DNA of 64,000 nucleotides, taken from Rostrohypoxylon terebratum (taxonomy: Eukaryota; Ascomycota; Sordariomycetes; Xylariales; Hypoxylaceae). Below are positions 46,448 through 57,795 of the stretch, in pieces. How positions within the stretch are numbered: the first letter of the stretch is position 1; each line of letters starts with the position of its first letter. Both the position numbers and the translations under genes were made by a program. The notes beneath the pieces were generated by a model, which saw only the letters and a program-made list of their open reading frames with translations, did not search any database and was not told the DNA's origin. The stretch covers positions 558,001 to 622,000 of the forward strand of contig MU385860.1 of assembly GCA_022497145.1 (NCBI GenBank), given 5' to 3'.

Positions 46448-49122
46448 TGCTGTTGTTATCGGTGGGGGAGTTGTTTCTGTGTTTGTGTAATGAGGGAGGG
46501 TTTGCGGAGGGGATGACTCACGGTTTGTCGCAGAGCAAGGTGAAGAGCAGGGGAGGGGAATTGGGTTTCTGCTAGGAGCGGATAGAACAGTGTGGTGTTG
46601 AAGATCGGTGAGTCCTCAGAGCCGTGTTGTGTTTGTTGCCAGTAATTGCCAGTTGTTGGTGCCAAATGTCAAAGCTAATTGTCGGAAGCAGATTGTTTGA
46701 GATGGAGATTGTATTTTCTCAATGTATTAGTGTTAATTTCAGTATAGTTGTTTAAGGTGATGGTCGTATTCGTTGTCGTGACGAAGAATGAAGTATTGGT
46801 GTAATTGGGGAATAGGTCTAGGACAGAGAGACCAGAATGAGGAGAATGGCAATGAGCCTCTAATGAAGCTATCGCTTTAGAAGATGAAGGGTGTCAACCG
46901 AGAGAATTGCTCGCTTGAAGAGATCAGGAATTGAAGAGGTATGAAAGTAACAATTTTTGAGGACGATGAAATGTATGTTGGAAGATCCCCAACTGGACGA
47001 AGTTGGGAATTGGGAGAAGAGAAGTGGTTTGTGAATAGATGAGTGGAAGAAATACCCTGAGGTCGGTTAGAGGACGAGGGTCAGGGACGGGGAAAAGAAT
47101 TGACAGGCATGAAGCCGATGTACATTCTATCGTTGCTATTGTCAACATTGAACATCATCCACTTTATCGTACCGTCCAGAAAAAGTTCACCTGCCAAACC
47201 ACTTGACAAGATCGCTAAAACATCGCTCCAATGTTTAACATCATACCCATTGTCTGCTGCCTAGATTCTTAATAGCATTTTATTTGCTAGCTAAAAGGGC
47301 AGTTTACTATATATCTCTACATCAATAACGGGTATTCTTCATGTCACTTTCTTATTCCATCTTTCGAAGCTATCACCACCGTGTCTCTTATTGGTGCACA
47401 CGCCACAAAAGATGAAATCGTGGAGGGTTTAGATGATCGTCGGCAACAATGGGTCGATACGACAAAGTAAGACATCCTGAGAGGCTTCCAGGTATTCTAG
47501 AATTCAAAGTTCATTGAAACTATTCTGCCATAGCCTTTCGACCATGAAGCTAAGCAAACAGATTATGGATACACACAAGTCACATACTCCGACCTTTAGC
47601 TCGAAGATACCAACCAACATTCTATCAGATCATCTATAGGTTTCATGCCAAAGCCTTCGCTAACTATTTACATATTTATGCCAAATTGACCGCGGATGTT
47701 GTCACCGATACTATCTATCAATTACGTTGTCGCGACAATATCTTCTAGTCTCACTACTCTCTATGTAGGAATGACGTATATTTTCAGAACCGGTATTCTC
47801 AACCCCCCTTCCCCCTTGAAATCCTCCACCACACAGCGGCCAAGCCCCCAAGAGCTGATACATACGAGCCGAATCATTCTACGGCACACTAGAAAGAAGT
47901 GTCGTCGAAAACACCACGGGCAATGACTAAGCATACATACACCATACATACACAGGTACAAGTAGGACCTAGGCAACGTTAGATCCCAGAGTTTCGACAC
48001 CGTGAATAGAAACGTTTCGTACTAAGACATTCTTTGTGGTGAAACCGGAGAATTTACTGGTCAGGTTCTGCGTATTACGGTAAGCGCCTTGCCAATGTCG
48101 TTTTGGTTTCGCAATGGTTTCCGAATTAAGTCCGCGGAGTGACCGACGACAGTTTTTAAGGGTCCTGGAAGCATCACATGTTTTTTCCCGTGCCATTATA
48201 CTGTACCTGTACCTAGCCGTGAGAAAAAGTAGGTATTGGGTTTTCAGCTCCAATTACGAATCTCACAATCTAGAAGGAATTTTGAGTCAATGTTGCGGTT
48301 GCAGACCCGGAGCAAACAGGTACGTACTGCTAGTCAATGAACTAATGCGAGACACTCAGGGCATTGGTCAATGGTTGGTCACCGCCGCACCGGTACTTAT
48401 GCACGTCCATATGGATTCAAGTGGGGGCTCACCGGGACGTGTCCGTCTATGCGTGTAACGGACGACGTTCTTTGTAACCAGTAGTTAAAATCGATAAAAA
48501 TTCTCGCAGGTCGTAATATGCTACGCCTTAGATGCACAGAGATCCGTAGTTGGAAACGAACACGGGATAAGGGTGACAGCGTTGTACGCATACTTGGACA
48601 TCTAGCCCCCGATAGTTGTAGCAGCCTTGTCAGTTTGTCTATAAACTCTCGAAGGATTCAATCCATGAATAGAACAAAGCTACATGAATAAGTAATTACT
48701 CAAGACAACACGTTAATGTCTTTTTGTTAGGTATGTACTATGTATCGGCTACCTATGCAAAATCGAGTAATAAGTGGCGTTCGGGGCTAAGGAGATTTTG
48801 GTACGATTAGTGTCCACGGCCGGGATGATTCGGGTATCGAACGGGACGCAGAGCCTCAGGGCAAGCAAATACTATATATAATAAACGGAACTTTTGCCCT
48901 TTCCTCTTCTTTTTTTGAAATGTCGGGTCTGTTATTCAGAAGCCTAGACCTGTACAACCAAATTCTTAATTCTTAGTTCCTAATTCAACACAAAGCTTCC
49001 CAAATTGCTACATACCCGACTTACACGCTATACACACCGCATCGGACGACAACATACGAGGAAATCCACATATATACATACCTAACCTACCTCAAGGCAT
49101 TTGCAACCCAATATATCGTGCA
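46448..49122. other. Intergenic, 2.7 kb, no gene seen
   Basis: It lies upstream of both flanking genes. The first ~80 bp probably contain a 5'-leader intron of the 46447 gene. The remainder is AT-rich with scattered short frames and no splice-supported coding pattern. Confidence 0.5.
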
Positions 49123-49533
49123 ATGGGGAAGTCCGAATTTCGAGATTGGTGGCGTAGCCAGACGACACACCCCTCCCGTCTTCAGCCCACCGTGCCTATC
49201 TGCCCATGCGCGGCATGTTTTAACGGGACGGGTCACGATCAAGAAGTTTCCGCCAATCCCATCGATCCCGGCGAGATCCTTCCACCAAGAAAAAGCAAGA
49301 CCACTTCTGCATCCATCGAGAAGAAGCAGGCGCCACAATCAAACGAGAAGCAAGACAGTGCCAAGACCACCACCTATGTCAAGAAGCCGTGGTACAAGCC
49401 AGCCAGCCGCCTAGCCCGCAAATCAAGCAGGGCGAGCATGGCTTCGGACCTAGCTCCGCTGTGCTCGACATCGACTAAGAATTCGATGTCGACTCAGCGA
49501 ACGAGCATCGAAACTATTCAGCAGCTAGCTTGA
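49123..49533 (+). CDS. Small hypothetical protein with CPCAAC motif
   Basis: An intronless ATG frame of 136 residues. It opens MGKSEFRDWWRSQ, then has ICPCAACFNGTGHD near residue 46, and continues as a Lys/Ser/Thr-rich basic tail without hydrophobic segments. The compact Cys cluster followed by Asn/His could bind a metal or be redox active, which is conjecture. The amphipathic start and absence of a signal peptide indicate an intracellular protein. No family was recognised. Support is the ATG start, length and non-repetitive composition only, so a spurious frame remains possible. Confidence 0.42.
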   Translation: MGKSEFRDWWRSQTTHPSRLQPTVPICPCAACFNGTGHDQEVSANPIDPGEILPPRKSKTTSASIEKKQAPQSNEKQDSAKTTTYVKKPWYKPASRLARKSSRASMASDLAPLCSTSTKNSMSTQRTSIETIQQLA

Positions 49534-50312
49534 GAGCTTAATCTGCATCCATGTCAAGGGATCGTCGGGGCTAAGCCAGCGCCTCACGCACCCCTGCAAG
49601 GGCATTTTCCTATTTGAACGACGCGATGGACAAAGAAAAAAGTATGGCGCAGAGGAGTTTTGATGATCAGGCATTGATGCTCGATCGTGTATTATCGGAG
49701 AACCGGAAAAGCAACACTCGAGGGCGTATAAACGGTAAATGTGATGTACCTAATGAGGGTGAGGGTGAGGTGAGAGGAAATAGAGGGAAAATAGAGGGCG
49801 ACAAAGATCCTTGAAAAGTTTGGAGCTTTTAGCTTGCCGAGTTTTGTCCTCGTCAGGGGAGTTAAGGTTTAGAAGGCGTTAGATCGGTGGCTTATCGATA
49901 GAGCTTCCGTTTGTGGCACCACACCATTGCTGCTTTCCGATCTCTAAGCTGTTGTGGTTATTCACGCAGCGGAAGGTCCGAACAAGATAGCCCCCAACTT
50001 CGCTCTGGAATTGATCATAGAATTGACTTTTCATCAACTGCATTTACCAAAACTTTACACAGAGTCTTGTCATGTGCCTTAAACAACCTTGAACCTAGAG
50101 AAAATCCCCGATTGATTGGTTAGGAACAGTAAGCTTCAGCCCGAAACAAACGACAAAAGTGACGTCACCGATCTCAACGGATACCAAGCACATGTGCGAC
50201 AGTAGATGGTTCTACACACAAAGATTTAACTTGACATTAGGATAGTGTATGCAGATTGAAACGCGCATCGATAAAAATAAACCTATCGCCATTATCCAGA
50301 AAAGCGACGGCA
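49534..50312. other. Intergenic, 0.8 kb
   Basis: The 5' side of the fructosamine kinase gene. It contains GAGGGT/GAGGTGAG repeats near 49756-49775. A 66-codon frame at 49614 begins with a non-ATG codon and is not believed. Confidence 0.45.
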
Positions 50313-51408
50313 ATGGCCTCAAGTGTCGATCCGGCCATCCTCGAAGCTCTGGGTCTAGACCCTAAACTCACAAAGATAGCTTCACACGGCGGCTCAGGGT
50401 TTGCCTCGACATTCAAACTCAGCTCAACAGTAGATGGAAAGGAGAAGAACTACTTCGTCAAAACAGGGACGGGGGCGGACTCGGAACTCATGTTCAAAGG
50501 TTCACGCCAGCCAAGGTAACCTTCCTCGGGGTCCAAACTAACAGTACTATAGGGGAACACGCCTCCCTCAGCGCAATCCACTCCATCGTCCCCAACCTCT
50601 GCCCCAAATCCCATGCCAACGGCGCTTGCACCTCGACCGCGAACCGCTTCTTCCTCGTGACCGACTTCCTCGACCTAGGCTCCTCGCGCCCGGGCGGGTC
50701 CGGCGACTCCCTCGCCAAAAAGCTGGCCAAGCTACACACGACCCCCGCCCCGATCCCGGACGGCTTCGATCGCCCGATGTACGGGTTCCCGGCGACGACG
50801 TGCTGCGGGTCGTCGCCGCAGGACAACAGCTGGAAGAGCAGCTGGGCTGACTTCTACGCCAACAACAGGCTAAGGGGTATCCTTTCCCAGGGCGTACGGT
50901 CCAATGGCTCGGACCCGGAGTTATCGGCCGCGGTGGAGAAGACGGCGAGTGTAGTTGTGCCGAGGTTGATCGGGGATGACCATGTTAAAGGCGTGTATCC
51001 CGTGGTTGTGCACGGGGATTTGTGGAGCGGGAACCACGGGCGGGGAAGGATCGCAGGAGAAGGGGGAGTCGAGGAGGTTGTGTTCGATCCGTCGGCGGTG
51101 TATGGGCACTCGGAGTATGAGCTGGGGATCATGCGCATGTTTGGCGGGTTTGGGGGCGCGTTTTGGAGGGAGTATGAGGCGTTGGTGCCGAAGGCGGAGC
51201 CGAGGGAGGAGTGGGAGGATCGGGTTGCGCTTTATGAGTTGTAAGTCCTACCTAGTCTTCCGCTATTACCCCCTGCTTGGCGTAGGTGTTATCCAGCTAA
51301 CGGTTGAACAGATATCATCACTTGAATCATTGGGCGATATTTGGGGCCGGGTATAGGAGTGGAGCGATGTCAATCATGAAGAAGCTAAACGCGAAGTATG
51401 GGCGATAA
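50313..51408 (+). CDS. Fructosamine/ketosamine-3-kinase family protein
   Basis: Three exons, 50313-50499, 50553-51240 and 51312-51408, give 323 residues. The N-lobe starts with a Gly-rich loop (SHGGSGFASTFKL) and a Lys-containing strand (YFVKTG). Exon 2 opens with GEHASLSAIH, typical of the family. The catalytic loop reads VVHGDLWSGN, with the catalytic Asp near residue 218, and the metal-binding DP is in VVFDPSAVYGH near residue 239. The C-terminus HLNHWAIFGAGYRSGA is characteristic. The kinases phosphorylate sugar-derived fructosamines or ribulosamines on proteins, a deglycation repair step, probably in the cytosol. Exon 2 is much more GC-rich than its neighbours. Donor 1 (GTTCAC) is weak but required by the frame. 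Confidence 0.9.
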
Positions 51409-51862
51409 ATGATTATTTATTCCCGTTTATATCAGCGATCTATTCTTACGAAAGCCAGTTTCATGAATTTGATCTGTGTATTGCTATATGGGTCTGATGG
51501 TTTTCAGAGCCCTACCTACCCATGTTTTTAGTGAGGGCATCGCTCCTAAGCATTATATTCGTAATCATGATATAATACTCCATAATACTCCTATTAAAAC
51601 AAAAATCAGATTAATGTTACCTTCGTTACCTTGATGTGTCTAGCGTTGTGACGGCGGTAACAAGATTATCGGCTACCGGCTGAGTAAGCCCGGACCGACC
51701 CGTCCTAGATCTTCCTCCGCCCGTTGATAGCGCAATTGCATCATCTCCACTTTCAATTACCTACAAGCAAAATCCGAATCTCTCCGTCCCACTTTTTGCT
51801 TCATCAGTCCCGCGAGATAAAGTAGAGTTCTGTGAGGTCATATCGGCCGGAAGGACTCGGCC
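51409..51862. other. Short intergenic spacer between two kinase genes
   Basis: The genes on both sides run rightward. This 454-bp interval should contain the 3' end of the first and the promoter of the second. No TATA box or other site was assigned. Confidence 0.4.
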
Positions 51863-52890
51863 ATGGCAGACAGGAAAGCGTTCGTCGTGGGCATTAGCGG
51901 GGCTTCGTCTAGCGGCAAAACGACTCTCGCCCGGTTGCTGCGTGATGTATTCCCCAATACATTCATATTGCACGAGGATGATTTTTATAAGCCGGAAACC
52001 GAGTAAGCTCGTAACTGAAATTCGTCGCTTTAATATGGGATGAAAAAACTTGACAGCCGAATGAGTTCTAATACTGTAATAGACTCCCCTCCAAAGAAGG
52101 GCTGCTGGACTGGGACTGTGCTGAGTCCATCTCGATTCCGGACATGAGACGGGCGCTGGTACACATTCGGGAACACGGAACTTTCCCTGTAAGAATTCAC
52201 TTCTCTGAACAGGGAGAAGGCGTTTTTTATCAAAGATTTTCCTACTCCATCGGATTATATATATCACCGCTCAGGTGGCGCAAAGCCACTCATTTTACTT
52301 ACCCCAGCTTACGCATCACGCGCGCATAAACTAACCTGCTCTCCCAGCCATTCGTGGATTCTAAAGAGGACCAAAACTCCGTAGGCAAGTGTCCTGTTTC
52401 CGACGCCGCCATCGCTGCAGCCAAAGCCAAGGTCGCTGAATGGGCCTCCCCCGGCCAGCCCGGACACTCTATTCTGCACTCGCCCTCGTCCCCTCTACGG
52501 ATATGCGTCCTCGACGGGTTTCTCCTCTACTCGCCCGAACTCGAAGACGGTGGAATCCCGGAGCTACTCGATACGAAGCTCTTCCTTCTCGTGAGCCGCG
52601 AGCGAGCGACGCAACGTAGGGAACGACGCGACGGGTACGTGACTCTAGAGGGGTTCTGGACAGACCCCCCGGGATACGTAGACAAGATCGTGTGGCCGAA
52701 CTACGTCGCTTCGCACGCGGGATTCTTCGAAGGAGGAGATGTTGAAGGGAAGTTGAATGAGCAAGTGCTGAAAGAGAAGGGGATCGAGGTGCAGGCCGGA
52801 CAGGGTCTGGATGTGGACATGGAGACGACGTTTAGCTGGGCTGTGGACACGTTGATGAAGCGATTGGAGGAGTTTGGCGGGAAAAGATAG
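51863..52890 (+). CDS. nrk1: Nicotinamide riboside kinase
   Basis: Three exons, 51863-52002, 52083-52188 and 52348-52890, give 262 residues. The P-loop GISGASSSGKTT (10-21) opens a small-molecule kinase fold. HEDDFYKPETE and LLDWDCAESI match the substrate-binding blocks of eukaryotic nicotinamide riboside kinases, and VLDGFLLYSPEL gives the Walker B-like strand. The lid region has SRERATQRRERRDGYVTLEGFW. The enzyme phosphorylates nicotinamide riboside to NMN in NAD+ salvage, in cytosol or nucleus. A fungal insert (about residues 85-115: VGKCPVSDAAIAAAKAKV) lengthens the protein relative to human NRK1. Introns are 80 and 159 nt. Confidence 0.9.
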
Positions 52891-53279
52891 ACTGAGGTTT
52901 GACCCATCTACTATCTTGAATTTTTTTGGAACAATGTCTAATTTATACCTACCTAAGGTATCAAACAGGTATAGACATCGATAAATCACAGCGCTAAACG
53001 TAATAATACAATAAACAAATACACGGTGGGAAAACACTGGCGAATATCTATATGTTTATATATTATATATGGAAATTATATGTTAATGTAAGTAAAATGA
53101 CACAGATACAATACTATTCTATCGTGATACTACTACACATGTCATTTTCTCCATCCATCGTCATATGCTTTCCTTCAGTCTAGTAACAGAGTACCCATTA
53201 TCCAAGCCTTCCCAAAACGGTTTATCCAATCTCATTATGTCAAATTTCATATCATATCATATCATCATTCTTTGCTTAA
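52891..53279. other. Convergent 3' intergenic interval
   Basis: AT-rich interval between two stop codons, with TATATATTATATATGG-like sequence near 53056-53070 and four ATATC units near 53250-53266. No gene was seen. Confidence 0.45.
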
Positions 53280-55279
53280 TTATGTCTGCCACGTATCCAC
53301 GTCTTTAGTCACGGAGCTAGAGCAGGTCGAGGCGATAGTGTAGGAGTGGTTCGGGTCGGCCTCCCAGGTGATGGAGCCGTCCGTGTTCTCGACGATGTAC
53401 TTATACTGGATGGCCTGGCCGACGGGCAGCGTGACTGTGCCCTTCCACAGCGGTTGGCTGGCGGTGTACGAGGAGGCGTCGAGGGCGACCGCGGAGCCCG
53501 TGTCCCAGTTTCCGAGCGCGGCGACGTTGCCGACTATCTTCACCGTCTGGCCCCAGGTCGTCGTCTTGAGCTCTTGGAAGGTCACGGCGACGGCGGTTAC
53601 TTGCGGGCAGCTGGTTCCTGTGGTCGAGGTCGTGGTTACGGTCGGCTTGGTGTACGTCGTCGTGGCGGTGCCAGTACCGGTAGGGGTTTGGCTCGCGGGG
53701 AAGGTGGGGGTCGGGGCGGCGGAGTAGGAGCCGGCGATCGAGGTTGCCGAGCATGTGCCGGGGACGGAGGTAGCGGCGGCACCGGATCCCCAGCCGGCAG
53801 GAACGACGCCGTTTCGGCGGGCAGCGACGGTTAGGAGGGAGGCGTACGACCAGGTTAGGTCACGGGCAGAGAGAGGAGTACCGCTAGAACGGTCGTACTG
53901 CTCAGCAAGGGAGCCGTTAGACGCGGCGTACTTGGAGACTATGTCAACGAAGCCATCGGCGTAGGTAAAGACGGCGTTGTAGATGTTGGTGTAGGTGTCG
54001 GAGCTAGAGGTATAGGTGCCGGCGGCGACACCGGAGACGAGAGCCTGGAAGAAGGAAAGCGAGGTGGAGGTGACCGTGATAGAGCCCGTGGTCTGCCAAA
54101 CGTACAACGCGTCGTAGAGCTGTTCAGCAGCAGCGAGTGTGTTGAGGTACCAAGGGTTACCGTTGTAATAGCTGTCCTCGGGGTATCGTCCGACGGCGAC
54201 AGCGGACCCGGAGCCGATACCCGAGTTCAGGGTGTAGATGGATCGGAAGGAGTCAACAACGATCTTGTGCGTGGACAGAGCTCGGTCGGAGCAGGGCTGG
54301 AAAGTAGCGGCGTCGCAGCCGAGGGCAGGGTCGAATGTGTGGATCGAGCCTAGGATGGCATTTGCGTCCTTGGCGGTTCGGCCGTTGTTTACGTTGATGT
54401 TGGCTAGAGTGTAGCCGCTGGAAGAGGACCAGAAGGATTGCAAGAAGCAAAGGATCTGGGGGGCGATAGCGTCGTACGTAGTCGTGCTCTTGCCGAGGGA
54501 CGCGGCGAGGGCGCTTCCCTCAACAAGAGATCGGTGCTGGGCAGCGACGGTGAAAAACGAACTTCCCTGCACTTCCTCCCAAAGATCAAAACCGGTCTGG
54601 TTCCAGTACTGAGCAACGTAAGCGAGATCGTTAGCAATGATGGGCCAGACGACACCGCTAGCAGTAGAAGTGTATCCGTTGTTGACCAGCCATTTCGAGT
54701 ATCCGATCAAAGCAATGGCTCGAAGGGCCGGTCCATCTCGCTGAGGGCGACCCCAGCTACCGGTGAAAGCACTGCCATCAATGTTGAACTTGGGCTCTGC
54801 TAGACCTGTTCCATCAGAGATCGAACCAGAAGGGTTAGACACCGTCTGCAGCTTAGCCTGAGCAGTGATGTAGTTCTGGATCTCAGTTTGCAGAGATGCG
54901 TCATAGCTGTTAGCGAAGCGGTCGACGATGGCCTTGAAGACAAGGGCTGCATCACGCGTCCAGGTGTAGAAGTCTGATTATCTGTTAGCTCAAAGCTTAG
55001 ATGTGCCAAGGAACTAATGCAATTCTTACAGTCCGGGCTATCTGTAGATGGGGAAGCAATGACAAGACCGTTAGTTACTCCAGAAGAGTGGCATCCACCG
55101 GATCCAATATTGCACAAAAGCTGCTCAAGGGCAATAGGCTCTTCGGTGGTTAGGAAGTCATCGACAGCCCTCTTGAGGATGTGAGGATCTCGTCGGACTT
55201 GGTCGGAGATGCCAGGCAGACCGAAGACGGACTGGAAGGCGGCGCTGCCTAGGATGAACAGAGAAGCGAACCCTTGCAT
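53280..55279 (-). CDS. glaA: Secreted glucoamylase, GH15 with CBM20 starch-binding domain
   Basis: Two exons, 55030-55279 and 53280-54973, with a 56-nt intron, encode 647 residues. The first ~20 residues (MQGFASLFILGSAAFQSVFG) are a signal peptide; a propeptide ending in Lys-Arg at 36-37 is likely. The GH15 domain contains FYTWTRDAALV, DLWEEVQGSSFFT with general acid Glu216, and LAEQYDRSSG with general base Glu441, equivalent to Glu179 and Glu400 of Aspergillus glucoamylase. A Thr/Ser-rich, O-glycosylation-type linker (about 482-540) leads to CBM20 (542-647), with Trp residues 573, 593 and 620. It releases glucose from non-reducing ends of starch outside the cell. An upstream in-frame ATG at 55348 is rejected because it lies right beside the TATA box. 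Confidence 0.97.
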
Positions 55280-55359
55280 GATGGGCAGTATAACTGAGCT
55301 GCTGTTGCTTGAGAGGATGCTCCAACTTGAGATCTGCAAGACGTCCATATTCGATCGAT

Positions 55360-55370
55360 CTTTATATGTA
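55360..55370 (-). promoter_or_regulatory. TATA box of the glucoamylase gene
   Basis: TACATATAAAG on the minus strand, about 85 nt upstream of the chosen start codon. The distance fits a transcription start near 55330 and a short leader, which argues against translation from ATG 55348. Confidence 0.6.
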
Positions 55371-55923
55371 ATCTGTATGGCGTAATCTATTCGAAGCTTT
55401 CCAGCAGCATCGTGATGAAGCTCTTTGCCTCTTCTGGACACCTGACCGCGATCCTACGCTGAACCAACGGGTAGGGCCGAATTTTAGACCTGTTGCGGCC
55501 GTTCTTTTCGGTCAAAACCTCGCGACCAAGTCAGCTAGCTAAGCGGCGTTTAACGGGGCCGATGCGACGCTGTATGAACAGACTCCGCCTGGAAATCAGA
55601 TGACGTTTGTGCTGAAGAAGTATAGCCCAAAAAGCTTCTTGGGACCTCCTTGGACCTTGGTCGACGGCAGCCAACCAAGCGACAAACCTGGGGAATCTAG
55701 AATCGGGCCGCTCTAGGGTAGTAAGTGTCCAGCAACTGCAACTAGCGTGCATATAAGCAGGTACGGGGTGGACAGATTCGGTAAACAACCCCTGAATATA
55801 TCCGGGTTACTTTGGAGAATAATACTGTCGGACTATGAGGCTGGATTTGACTTTAGTATATTAACAAGGAGGCCTAATGAGACCCAACCCCATATGCATT
55901 CATGGATAGGATATGACCCCAGT

Positions 55924-56228
55924 GCGGGGGAGCCCTCGCCTCATCGTCCCCGCATTATCAGGGGTTGGAGCAAGTTGAAGCTCCGAAGGTTCCATACTTT
56001 CTCACGATGTTTTCTTTTTTCTTTTTCCTATTTCCACCTATCCCACACATCGTACCTATTCCGAGATAGTTACTCGGGTATTCATATTCATTCTTTTGTG
56101 TTTGTTCTAGAATTAGTGAAAAGGATATCCATCACATCGAGGCCTCGGACTTTGGTAGTTGCCGATCCTTTACTGTGGAGACACGTAAGTGTGGATTCTG
56201 GAAATCCGAGAGGGCTCACAACCCCCAC
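55924..56228 (-). promoter_or_regulatory. Three CreA-type SYGGRG motifs upstream of glucoamylase
   Basis: GCGGGG at 55924-55929 (plus strand), GCGGGG at 55948-55953 (minus strand) and GTGGGG at 56223-56228 (minus strand) match the carbon-catabolite repressor consensus. They are 640-950 bp upstream of the start. Glucose repression of glucoamylase genes through CreA is known in Aspergillus; use of these particular sites is inferred. The consensus is short and common by chance. Confidence 0.3.
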
Positions 56229-57795
56229 GTGCACGCATTATGAGATACCAAGTTCTGGATAGGTCCACCAGATGCCGACAATACTCGTAGAACACATTCG
56301 GACCTACTCTACTCCAGATCAAGACTGCAGCAAATGCCTCTGACGCCATTCGATTTACTAACCAGCGGTCCTCGTTAGCCTTCTGTCACATGCTTATAGC
56401 CCTGCTCAAACCGGGGGAACTGGGGATGGGACCATATTCTTGTTCATTTCCATACGGATCGTGACATTCCAGCATCGGTCCGCCAATGGACACGGCGTAT
56501 ATCAGCCTCATCGACTAGCCCTACCTATTACATAGTTATAATCCCATGTAAAGCCAAGAAATAACAGGTTATTTCAAGCCCATTATCTTGGGACAAGATC
56601 TCGGAGCCTGGTGAAAGGCCTCGATCGTGCTTCTAGAGTCAACGCTACCCCAGAGCCTCGGCCAGCTCTTTCGTATCCACTACACTATCCAGACTAATAT
56701 GAATATCGCAAGTCAAAAATTTTGACAAAAGATGGGGGCGTTTTAGCTCGTCCTAGTTCTGCTTGTGGCGTCGCCAACATCTTCAAGAAAGGATCGTGAC
56801 TTATTTCGCGACTAGTCTGTCCGCAATCAGGCCGACGTACAGCGTGCTAAATCTTCCTTCGTCAAAGAACTTGCGTTATCTTGTAATTATAATGCCATGT
56901 CATGGCGCAATATGAAGGGTGCGAACGCATGTAAAAGACGTCCGAAATAAAACCGCTTATTCCACGAACATGAGATTTAATACGACACTAAATAGACAGA
57001 CTCGGCGGCTCGTGATTACCGAGACTCTTGTCGATATTAACGCTTCAATTACGAGAGTTTCAAGGCTACATGCAGCGGACGTACACGGTACGGGAGCTAC
57101 TAAATAATTAATTGGCGGGATGAATAGATGTAGGAGCGCTTATGGTTTTCCTCAACCTCATAGATCAATGATCTTGGAAAAGAGGGATGGAATATAAGAC
57201 CTGGGCAAGGCTGGTCCACTGAGCTCAGCTTTTGACGGCGAACTCAAGCTTTCCAGACTGCTTCTTACTCTTGGACCTGTCGATTGGATAGACATCATGA
57301 AAAGAAGGATGATTCCATATGTGATTCGAGCTGCCTCGATCATCAACTCTGAACTCGCTGGGCGAGCAGAGGACGACCGGGCACAGATCCGTGATTGTGT
57401 AAAGAGAAAGAAGAAAAAAAATTGAAGCGATAAAATTTTATTATTTAATCTACGAAACGATCGCGTAAAAGCGGGGCAACCGTGGCTGGACACGCTAGTT
57501 TTTCGCTGACTAAAATATGTGCCACAGATACTACCAATAATCAGCCACAGGTACTGTAGTACCTAACGGTCATTGTACCTACTGCGTGAATTGGAAGTGC
57601 AACAGCCTCAGCGCTTTATTCTACTTAATCAACGCATCTTTCTTCAACTTTGTATGTGCCATCTTCGCGAAACCGGCAAATTGTAGATATCGGATACGAT
57701 CGCGAAAATCAGATTCTTATCACGAAGAAATATTTCCTCATCACAATCGTCGAAAAACTACCTTCCTTCAAGTGTTGGAGTCGCGATTAACAACT

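Larger units (their letters stand above)
55280..57795. other. Divergent intergenic region, 2.5 kb
   Basis: It separates the glucoamylase start from the Snu66 start, transcribed away from each other. The part near 55280-56300 is the probable glucoamylase promoter. The snu66 frame stays open upstream of its ATG to 57586 without any in-frame ATG. No further gene was found. Confidence 0.5.

Noticed and set aside
49614..49814. 66-codon frame
   Set aside because: Non-ATG start and repeat-derived (GAGGGT) composition.
55281..55441. Longer glucoamylase N-terminus
   Set aside because: The extra in-frame codons overlap the TATA box and would bury the signal peptide.
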